From positions 1 through 7,686 of the forward strand of contig USJG01000108.1 of assembly GCA_900554925.1 (NCBI GenBank): a DNA stretch of 7,686 bases, given 5' to 3'. The DNA is from an uncultured Lachnospiraceae bacterium. Lineage in GTDB: Bacteria > Bacillota > Clostridia > Lachnospirales > Lachnospiraceae. The notes beneath the pieces were generated by a model. It saw only the letters and a list, made by a program, of their open reading frames with translations. It had not been told where the DNA came from and ran no database searches. Shown one piece after another: positions 1-5,266 of this stretch (position 1 is its first letter; each line of letters opens with the position of its first letter). A program made the translations under genes and the position numbers.

Positions 1-745
1 ACAGGTAAAGCACCAGCAGATGTGCCGGATAAAAGATATAAAAGAAATATTTTAATTTCATTCCCCGCTTACCGTTATAAAGAGCAATAAAAATAAACGC
101 CAGAGGCGCTGTAATTTCCCATAAAAATGCCACGCAGCCCGCAATGATCTGTTCTGTCTTATTTTTGCGGAACAAAAATAAAAGGGCTATTGCAATCATG
201 CCGTAAACGCCATAATCACAATTAATCTTTTCCGATAAAACTGCCGCCGCCAAAAAGACCAGTGCCCACCCGGTCAGCTTAGGCAGCAGAGATTTCCACC
301 GCTTTTCCACTCCCTCCATAACCCATATCATCAATAATCCGATAAAGAGAGTAAAAAAAACATTTTGATAAGGACTGTAAAATACTTTTCCGCTAAATGC
401 AAGATTAAAAGGTATTTCTGAAATCAGCGCAAAAAGAAAGAGCCTTCCCGCATATTTTTTTCTGTTTCCGGTTTTCTCAAATCCTTCTATTAATAAGAAG
501 CAATAGACAGGAAAAGCCAGCCTCCCCAATATCCTGCGCATTATTTGATAAGCCAGATAAACCCAGCCTATAGGATCTGCCTGTATCAGTTCCTTTATAT
601 AGGAAAAGGAAATATCCTCCACGGAGTATATTCCGCTTTTAATCAGCATATACCCCAAAAGCACTGCCGCCGTATGGTCAAGCAGCATACAAACCACCGC
701 TATTATTTTTAATGTACTTCCGCTTATTCCAATTTTTTTCTGCAT
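1..745 (-). CDS. TraX-family integral membrane protein (C-terminus cut by window edge)
   Basis: An open frame runs from ATG at 745 to the left window edge without a stop, giving 248 residues. It is very hydrophobic and carries the TraX-family pattern: a first helix ending in CMLLDH (about 19-24), the block GRLAFPVYCFLLIEGF (about 74-89) followed by RKKYAGRLFLFALISEIPFNL, and near the end YNGKRG then a KYFFYIFYPAHLLVLYL stretch. Family members are usually about 230-260 residues, so only a few C-terminal residues should be missing. TraX was named for N-acetylation of F pilin in plasmid F. Chromosomal homologues in Clostridia are common and have no proven role, and no conjugation gene lies nearby, so pilin modification should not be assumed; a membrane-bound acyltransferase role is only possible. 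A purine-rich AGAGGGA lies about 9 bases before the ATG. The gene is divergent from the ECF S-component gene. Confidence 0.85.
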   Translation of the reverse strand, partial: MQKKIGISGSTLKIIAVVCMLLDHTAAVLLGYMLIKSGIYSVEDISFSYIKELIQADPIGWVYLAYQIMRRILGRLAFPVYCFLLIEGFEKTGNRKKYAGRLFLFALISEIPFNLAFSGKVFYSPYQNVFFTLFIGLLMIWVMEGVEKRWKSLLPKLTGWALVFLAAAVLSEKINCDYGVYGMIAIALLFLFRKNKTEQIIAGCVAFLWEITAPLAFIFIALYNGKRGMKLKYFFYIFYPAHLLVLYL

Positions 746-772
746 AATTTCTTTCCCTCTTTCCGCTTTGCT

Positions 773-801
773 ATCGTACACCAATTCCCTCTGTATCGCA
801 A
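773..801 (-). promoter_or_regulatory. Candidate promoter of the TraX-family gene
   Basis: On the minus strand TTGCGA (801-796) and TACGAT (778-773) are separated by exactly 17 bases, and lie about 28 bases before the start codon at 745. Each box departs from the sigma-A consensus at two positions or fewer. A second possible -10, TATACT (806-801), overlaps the -35 and lacks a good partner, so the assignment is tentative. Confidence 0.35.
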
Positions 802-861
802 GTATAACTCCATTTCCTGTGAGAATAATCTGTAAACTGGTATGGTTAAAAAGTTATGATT

Positions 862-881
862 TGGCACTTTTAACAGTGCCA
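862..881. promoter_or_regulatory. Inverted repeat TGGCAC-N8-GTGCCA upstream of the ECF S-component gene
   Basis: Perfect 6-bp arms TGGCAC (862-867) and GTGCCA (876-881) flank an 8-base AT-rich spacer. The repeat sits where the -35 region of the downstream gene would fall if TATAAT at 890-895 is its -10. That position and symmetry fit an operator for a dimeric repressor. It could instead be a chance or RNA-level hairpin, though it lies upstream of the expected transcript start. The regulator is unknown; none is encoded next to it. Confidence 0.4.
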
Positions 882-895
882 CTTCTGTGTATAAT
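868..895 (+). promoter_or_regulatory. Candidate promoter of the ECF S-component gene
   Basis: A consensus -10 TATAAT lies at 890-895, 18 bases before the GAGGAGG ribosome site (914-920) of the gene starting at 929. The best-spaced -35 is the weak TTTTAA (868-873, spacer 16), which would suit a promoter depending on an activator or tightly controlled by the overlapping inverted repeat at 862-881. The leader is too short for a known vitamin riboswitch and I see none. Confidence 0.4.
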
Positions 896-928
896 AAGGT
901 ACAACAACAATTTGAGGAGGATTTACTT

Positions 929-1522
929 ATGAAAAATCAAACAGCGCAAAAAATAGCTTTAACCGGCCTGATGGCGGCCTTATCCTACGTAGTATTTACT
1001 TTTTTACAAATTAAGATACCTCTTCCCGGCGGAGACGCAACCTCCATTCATCTGGGAAATGCCGTCTGCGTGCTTGGCGCCCTGCTGCTTGGCGGCTTTT
1101 ATGGCGGCCTTGGCGGTGCCATCGGCATGACCATCGGAGATCTGCTTGATCCGGTCTATATTGTATATGCGCCCAAAACCTTTATATTAAAGCTCTGCAT
1201 CGGACTGATCACCGGCCTGATCGCGCATAAAATCGGCAGGATTACTCTGGAAACTGAGCAGAAGAAGGTAGCGCTCTGGTCCACGCTTGCCGCTGTGGGA
1301 GGTCTTTTATTCAATGTTATTTTTGATCCCCTCGTGGGATATTTCTACAAACTGATTATTTTAGGAAAACCTGCCGCTGAGCTGACACTTGCATGGAATG
1401 TGGCTTCTACCTCTATCAATGCAGTTACTTCCACTATTGTTTCTGTTCTGGTTTATCTGGCGCTCAGACCAGCCCTTAAGAAAGCCGGATTGTTTTTTAC
1501 CTTAAGCAATAAGAAAAATTAA
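929..1522 (+). CDS. ECF transporter S-component (PF07155-like vitamin-binding membrane subunit)
   Basis: The 197-residue protein has five to six hydrophobic helices and the features of an energy-coupling-factor S-component. The first helix holds the small-residue stretch ALTGLMAALSYVVF. It is followed by a loop with LPGGDATSIHLGN, and a glycine-rich helix pair (LGALLLGGFYGGLGGAIGMTIGDLLDPVYI) typical of the PF07155 group that databases label 'ECF-type riboflavin transporter S component'. S-components bind one vitamin or precursor in the membrane and dock onto a shared EcfA-EcfA'-EcfT energising module. No such module is here, so this is a stand-alone (group II) subunit. Substrate is not readable from sequence; members of this group have been linked to B6-type or pyrimidine vitamin precursors as well as riboflavin. 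The start is placed at ATG 929 because GAGGAGG lies 8 bases upstream; an earlier in-frame GTG (887) overlaps the -10 box. A strong terminator follows, so it is monocistronic. Confidence 0.82.
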   Translation: MKNQTAQKIALTGLMAALSYVVFTFLQIKIPLPGGDATSIHLGNAVCVLGALLLGGFYGGLGGAIGMTIGDLLDPVYIVYAPKTFILKLCIGLITGLIAHKIGRITLETEQKKVALWSTLAAVGGLLFNVIFDPLVGYFYKLIILGKPAAELTLAWNVASTSINAVTSTIVSVLVYLALRPALKKAGLFFTLSNKKN

Positions 1523-1534
1523 CAGAAATTTAAG

Positions 1535-1578
1535 TAAGCTATACCTGATTTAATGACCAGGTATAGCTTATTTTTATA
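1535..1578 (+). terminator. Rho-independent terminator of the ECF S-component gene
   Basis: A perfect 13-bp stem pairs TAAGCTATACCTG (1535-1547) with CAGGTATAGCTTA (1558-1570) around a 10-base loop. It is followed at once by a T-rich tail (TTTTTATAT). It starts 12 bases after the stop codon. Confidence 0.92.
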
Positions 1579-1579
1579 T

Positions 1580-1746
1580 CAGGGACTATTGCTCTGTTCC
1601 CTTTAAGGTTCTGTGTATTGATGGTACACTGTGGGCAAAATACACTTTATTCGCTGTAAAAAGTGTGATTATCCATCTAAAACTCGTTGTATTTTTTGTA
1701 ATTATGTGCCATACTATATTTACATTATAATAACGGAGGCGCATGT
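1580..1746 (+). promoter_or_regulatory. Leader and probable promoter region of the DUF4143 ATPase gene
   Basis: This 167-base gap holds no gene. A 7-bp inverted repeat, ACACTTT (1642-1648) with AAAGTGT (1660-1666), could form a hairpin or be an operator. Closer to the gene are -10-like hexamers TACTAT (1712-1717) and TATAAT (1726-1731). The latter is so close to the ribosome site CGGAGG (1734-1739) that it would give almost no leader, and neither has a well-spaced -35; TTGTAT (1687-1692) is 19 bases from TACTAT. The promoter is therefore likely in this stretch but not fixed. Confidence 0.3.
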
Positions 1747-3045
1747 ATGTACCGAATCGCAATCGAAAAATTAATAAAATGGAAACAAAATAAGCGTCGT
1801 AAGCCTTTAATCATCGAAGGGGCACGTCAGGTCGGCAAGACCTGGCTAATGAAAGAATTTGGCAGGCAGGCGTACGCGGATACGGTATATATCAATTTTG
1901 ACTCCAATTCCAGAATGGCAAAATTGTTTGACTCCGATTTGGATACCGACCGCTTAATTATGGGACTGGAGCTCTATGCAGGCCACAAAATTGATCCAAA
2001 TAATTCTTTGCTGATTTTTGACGAAGTGCAGGAAGTTCCCAGAGCGCTTTCGTCTCTTAAATATTTCTATGAAAATGCACCGCAGTATCATATTATATGT
2101 GCTGGCTCCCTGCTCGGTATTGCTTTGCACCAGGGCACATCTTTCCCTGTTGGCAAGGTGGATTTTCTGAAACTCTATCCTCTTTCTTTCAAAGAATTTT
2201 TGATGGCCACCGATAAGGAGCGTTTTGCTAAGCTTCTTGATGAGCGAGACTTTGAGATGATCACAAGTTTTAAGCAAACCTATATCGATTCCTTAAAGCA
2301 TTACTATTTTGTTGGCGGCATGCCCGAAGCTGTGCAAAGCTTTGTGGAGAACAAAGACTTTAACGAAGTTCGTGAAATTCAAAAACGAATCCTTGCTGCC
2401 TATGAACAGGATTTCTCCAAGCATGCTCCAAACGAAATTGTTCCGAGACTTCGTATTCTGTGGAACAGTATTCCTTCCCAGCTTGCCAAAGAAAACAAAA
2501 AGTTTATCTATGGTCTTATTCGTGAAGGGGCTCGTGCGAAAGAGTATGAAACTGCGATTATGTGGCTTAGTGACTGCGGTCTTGTCCATAAAGTGAGCCG
2601 GGTTAATAAAGCAGGAATCCCTTTGCTAGCGTATGAGGACCTGAAAGCATTTAAGCTGTTTGTGGTAGACGTTGGCCTTCTGGGATGTATGGCAGGACTT
2701 CGTCAGCGCACTTTGCTTGACGGCAATGACCTTTTCGTTGAGTTCAAAGGTGCGCTTACAGAACAGTACGTTTGTCAGCAGCTTAAAACCATTGAAGACT
2801 TGGACATTTACTATTACACTAACGACAGAGGTTCCTGCGAGATTGATTTTGTCGTTGATACGGGCGAGCAGATCGTTCCCGTTGAAGTAAAGGCAGAAGT
2901 AAATCTCAGGGCCAAGAGTCTGAAAACCTATCGGGAAAAGTACTCGCCCGAAGTGTCTGTCCGCGCTTCCATGGCAGACTATAAAAAGGAAGAATGGCTC
3001 GTCAATCTGCCTCTGTATGCGATAGATCAGATTGACAGGATATAG
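1747..3045 (+). CDS. AAA_14/DUF4143 family ATPase
   Basis: The 432-residue protein is a full-length member of the AAA_14-DUF4143 family, widespread ATPases of unknown cellular role. Visible are Walker A GARQVGKT (25-32), Walker B LLIFDE (88-93) followed by VQEVP, and the sensor-like AGSLLG (119-124). Next comes the family signature FPVGKVDFLKLYPLSFKEFL (133-152) and the helical DUF4143 part. The C-terminal domain has the order expected of a PD-(D/E)XK-like fold: E339, D367 in EIDFVV, and E380-V-K382 in PVEVKA; the catalytic residues look intact, but nuclease activity has not been shown for the family. Start at ATG 1747 follows CGGAGG by 7 bases; the ATG at 1743 is out of frame. It stands alone between a terminator and a convergent operon, and no frameshift is seen. 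Such genes are patchily distributed between strains, so it may be accessory; that is inference. A toxin-antitoxin or defence role cannot be claimed. Confidence 0.9.
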   Translation: MYRIAIEKLIKWKQNKRRKPLIIEGARQVGKTWLMKEFGRQAYADTVYINFDSNSRMAKLFDSDLDTDRLIMGLELYAGHKIDPNNSLLIFDEVQEVPRALSSLKYFYENAPQYHIICAGSLLGIALHQGTSFPVGKVDFLKLYPLSFKEFLMATDKERFAKLLDERDFEMITSFKQTYIDSLKHYYFVGGMPEAVQSFVENKDFNEVREIQKRILAAYEQDFSKHAPNEIVPRLRILWNSIPSQLAKENKKFIYGLIREGARAKEYETAIMWLSDCGLVHKVSRVNKAGIPLLAYEDLKAFKLFVVDVGLLGCMAGLRQRTLLDGNDLFVEFKGALTEQYVCQQLKTIEDLDIYYYTNDRGSCEIDFVVDTGEQIVPVEVKAEVNLRAKSLKTYREKYSPEVSVRASMADYKKEEWLVNLPLYAIDQIDRI

Positions 3046-3076
3046 CAGACGAAGGCCCTCTGCTGACCACCCCTTT

Positions 3077-4099
3077 CTAATTTTCAAAGGAAATCGTTAT
3101 ATTTCCCATATTACAGGAAATGTCAAAGGTACCTCTGGCACCATTATTGATCTTTTTTTCGGCTGCCAGCGCAGTAAAGGAATAACCGCCTACCTCTATG
3201 TTACCCATAGCGCACTCAATTTCATAATTGTGCTCTTTTTCTGTTCCACTTAAATAAAATTCCATATTGCCCATATCACATTCCGCGTCCAGATTTTCCT
3301 GGATAGTTCCCCTGTAGACACATTCTCCCATACTGACGGTAATGTCGGCATCCCTGGCATTTACATTTTCAGCATTTAGCTCTCCTGCTCCTATTTCTGA
3401 TGAAAGCCCCCCTGTTTCTATATTCTTCAGGAAAAGCTCTCCTGCTCCCACATTGGCATCAAGTTCTTTCGCCTTAAGATCATAAACCTCCATGACCCCT
3501 GCTCCTACTTCCATGTCCACCTCATCAAAATCCATATCTTCCGGAATCACTAAGGTAATGGTATTTTTTGAAATATCACTGCCAATTACTTTAATCTCTT
3601 TAAATCCCTCTACATAAAGGGTACCGTTTTTCACATGGTAATCACATCGGCCTGCGCCCTCAATATAAATATCAATGATTCCGTCACCAGCTTCCTTTTC
3701 TTTGATAATGAAAGTACCCGCCCCAAGTGACAGGTCAAGATTCCTGACTTCCTCCGCCCTGACAGTTCCTTCTGACATAGCCGTTCCTCCGTTCAAATCT
3801 GTTGTACTGCCACTAACATGATCATTTACCGTAAGCTCGCCGGAGTTCTTATTTTCTCCCAAGTCAACTGTAATATCATTATCTCTCCATACGAGGTGCC
3901 AGCTTCCTATATGAATTTTTGAAAGTGCATTTTCCAGTTTTTCACCCACTTGTTCCAGTTTTTCTTCTGCATAATCATCATTTTGTATCCAGTACACCGC
4001 GCTTTTTCCTCCTGCCAAAGCACCGATCATACAAAAGATACATCCCAGAGCTGCCAATATCCCTGCCGCAATCAAACTGCCCTTTACAAATTTACTCAT
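3077..4099 (-). CDS. DUF4097-family membrane-anchored beta-solenoid protein
   Basis: The 340-residue protein starts with a single membrane helix (about 7-29, with no charge between K6 and K32). A spacer of about 60 residues and a long beta-strand repeat region follow, typical of DUF4097 ('putative adhesin'). Rung-defining glycines fall at 201, 220, 239, 258 and 277, exactly 19 residues apart, then at 299 and 332. The early rungs carry G-A-G (also at 126-128 and 148-150), and the last three carry C-x-M-G-N with cysteines at 274, 296 and 329. Topology suggests a cell-surface or membrane-attached solenoid; the ligand is unknown. Its ATG overlaps the stop of the upstream DUF1700 gene (ATGA) and a near-perfect AAAGGAGGTG lies 9 bases before it, inside that gene, so translation is coupled and probably strong. 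It is the last gene of the PadR operon. No clear T-tailed terminator was seen after it. Family assignment is firm; role is inference. Confidence 0.85.
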   Translation of the reverse strand: MSKFVKGSLIAAGILAALGCIFCMIGALAGGKSAVYWIQNDDYAEEKLEQVGEKLENALSKIHIGSWHLVWRDNDITVDLGENKNSGELTVNDHVSGSTTDLNGGTAMSEGTVRAEEVRNLDLSLGAGTFIIKEKEAGDGIIDIYIEGAGRCDYHVKNGTLYVEGFKEIKVIGSDISKNTITLVIPEDMDFDEVDMEVGAGVMEVYDLKAKELDANVGAGELFLKNIETGGLSSEIGAGELNAENVNARDADITVSMGECVYRGTIQENLDAECDMGNMEFYLSGTEKEHNYEIECAMGNIEVGGYSFTALAAEKKINNGARGTFDISCNMGNITISFEN

Positions 4100-4833
4100 G
4101 CTTTTGCACCTCCTTTTTTACCAAAAATTTTCTTGAAAATATAACTGATTCCCTGACAAATACCTGGAATACATTTCCCTGTCAGAAATACCAGAAGCAG
4201 CATAAACAAAATCCCCAGTGCCGCGCAGAGGCATCCGCCGCCAATAAGTCCTATGCCTGTTATAGGATGAGAAATTATTGTTCCAATTCCTGCTGCCACC
4301 AGTGCGAAAGCTACAATATATAAAATGAGCATGGCGCAGAAGATACCAACAATCACACTAAGCAGCGCTGCAAACACACTTACAATTACCCCAAGTAAAG
4401 CTCCTGCCAGCCCCAGAATAACCGGTGATAAAAAAATGCATCCGATTACGATAAGCACAATGGCCCATGCCGGCATATTCTTTTTTGCTGTGTTCTGACT
4501 TCCTGTCTGGCCATTGCCTTGTGCAGGATCGACATTTCCAGCATCAGAGCTACTTCCTGCATTTCTTTTTATGATGGCATTTTGCAAGTTGCCGCTGTCA
4601 TTTGAAAATCCATGTTCTGTAAATTCCCCTCGGTTTCCATTCTCACCAAGCCCATCTCTTACGATCCTGGCCACCTGCTCAGGCGAACCTAATGCTTTTA
4701 TTACTTCCTCTTCATTTTCCCTGCCAGCGTCGTTAAAATAATCATTATAATATTGAAGGGCCTCCTCCCGCTCGCTGGGTGAGATGTCTAAGAGCAATTC
4801 CTCTAATTGCCTCATAAATTCCCATCTACTCAT
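4096..4833 (-). CDS. HAAS/DUF1700 domain membrane protein
   Basis: The 245-residue protein opens with a HAAS-type (DUF1700) helical domain: W4-EFMRQLEELLLDISPSEREEALQYY (to about 29), then YFNDAG and the conserved ...VIKALGSPEQVARIV (about 44-58). A polar Gly/Asn/Ser-rich linker (about 61-118) leads into four or five hydrophobic helices (about 121-230) and a basic tail (KKIFGKKGG). HAAS domains are often paired with PadR-type regulators or fused to membrane sensor parts in Firmicutes, and are thought to relay envelope signals. Here the neighbour order PadR-HAAS-DUF4097 is the classic one. Its start overlaps the end of the PadR gene by 8 bases and is preceded by GGGAGGA at 7 bases, so the two are co-translated. 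A working inference is that it links membrane state to PadR activity or to the solenoid partner. No direct contact is shown by the sequence. Confidence 0.85.
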   Translation of the reverse strand: MSRWEFMRQLEELLLDISPSEREEALQYYNDYFNDAGRENEEEVIKALGSPEQVARIVRDGLGENGNRGEFTEHGFSNDSGNLQNAIIKRNAGSSSDAGNVDPAQGNGQTGSQNTAKKNMPAWAIVLIVIGCIFLSPVILGLAGALLGVIVSVFAALLSVIVGIFCAMLILYIVAFALVAAGIGTIISHPITGIGLIGGGCLCAALGILFMLLLVFLTGKCIPGICQGISYIFKKIFGKKGGAKA

Positions 4834-5152
4834 TTGTCATTCCTCCCTCGAATATACTGTTGATCTTTGCAGAATATTTTCTCCATTCACTTTCATATAA
4901 ATTTAGCTGCAACCGTCCCTTTTCCGTGGCCTTGTAATATCTTCTGTTTCTTCCCGCGCACTCTCTGTCATAAACCTCAAGGCATTCGTCCTTCTGCAGC
5001 CTTCTGAGCACCGGATACAACGTAGACTCGGAAAGTTCTATTACCAGCCGGACGTCCTGGGTGATCTTATACCCATAGGCGCCTTCCGGTTCTCTGGATA
5101 CCACTGCCAGCACGATTGCATCCAACAATGCTGCCCCTGTGTTAAAAACCAT
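4826..5152 (-). CDS. PadR-family transcriptional regulator
   Basis: This 108-residue protein has the usual length of the short PadR subfamily. It shows the winged-helix pattern: LLDAIVLAVV (9-18), the AYGYKI turn (25-30), recognition-helix segment STLYPVLRRLQ (43-53), and the wing GRNRRYYKATEKGR (67-80). A short C-terminal helix (YESEWRKYSAKINSIF) would serve for dimerisation. PadR proteins are usually dimeric repressors released by small ligands or stress. The start is set at 5152 because AAGGGG lies 8 bases before it and GGAGG sits just before the codon. Longer in-frame starts at 5179 and 5212 have no ribosome site, and 5212 would lie inside the operator. It is first in the operon with the HAAS and DUF4097 genes and is very likely autoregulated through the palindromes at 5196-5256. 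The ligand is unknown. Confidence 0.9.
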   Translation of the reverse strand: MVFNTGAALLDAIVLAVVSREPEGAYGYKITQDVRLVIELSESTLYPVLRRLQKDECLEVYDRECAGRNRRYYKATEKGRLQLNLYESEWRKYSAKINSIFEGGMTNE

Positions 5153-5195
5153 ATCCTCCGCCCCTTTCTTTTTGAACATCGTGGTTTTAATTTTT

Positions 5196-5256
5196 ATAAT
5201 ATTATATGCCATATAGTATTGTTACTGATATATAACTATATGGCATATAATATTAT
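5196..5256. repeat. Perfect 21-bp inverted repeat holding two palindromic operators, likely PadR sites
   Basis: Arms 5196-5216 and 5236-5256 are exact reverse complements (21 of 21) around a 19-base spacer. Within each arm lies a 13-bp palindrome with a single central base: TATATGCCATATA (5203-5215) and TATATGGCATATA (5237-5249), centres 34 bp apart. The first would fall in the 5' leader, the second overlaps the -10 and spacer of the promoter at 5235-5263. This is the arrangement expected for two dimer sites of the PadR regulator encoded just downstream. In RNA the arms could also pair, but no T-tract follows on either strand, so it is not an intrinsic terminator. Confidence 0.75.
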
Positions 5257-5263
5257 TTGTCAA
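5235..5263 (-). promoter_or_regulatory. Sigma-A promoter of the padR-DUF1700-DUF4097 operon
   Basis: On the minus strand a perfect -35 TTGACA (5263-5258) and a -10 TATAGT (5240-5235) are separated by exactly 17 bases. Transcription would start near 5228, giving a leader of about 75 bases before the PadR start codon. The -35 begins only a few bases past the stop codon of the upstream CmpB-type gene (5267), so the operon has its own promoter rather than relying on read-through. The right-hand palindrome (5237-5249) covers the -10, so bound repressor would block polymerase. Confidence 0.8.
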
Positions 5264-5266
5264 CAA

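Noticed and set aside
862..880. TGGCAC resembling the -24 element of a sigma-54 promoter
   Set aside because: The required GC at the -12 element is missing at the correct spacing, and a sigma-A TATAAT lies downstream at a sensible distance.
746..928. Vitamin riboswitch (TPP, FMN or preQ1) before the ECF S-component gene
   Set aside because: The predicted leader is only about 25-30 bases and none of the conserved riboswitch motifs is visible.
1703..1713. TATGTGCCATA upstream of the ATPase gene as a third PadR operator
   Set aside because: Only TATG/CATA arms match and the spacing differs from the TATATG-S-CATATA sites; similarity is likely chance in AT-rich sequence.
3044..3064. Hairpin AGCAGA/TCTGCT between the convergent ATPase and DUF4097 genes
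   Set aside because: Only a 6-bp stem, with no T-tract on either strand, so it is not supported as a terminator.
2293..3087. Open frames on the opposite strand and other frames of the ATPase gene (for example 3087-2626 minus)
   Set aside because: They lie wholly or almost wholly inside the well-supported ATPase gene, lack good ribosome sites and show no recognisable domains.
5196..5256. Large inverted repeat read as a bidirectional terminator or miniature mobile element
   Set aside because: No T-tract on either side and no target duplication seen; the promoter inside it and the palindromes within each arm fit an operator better.
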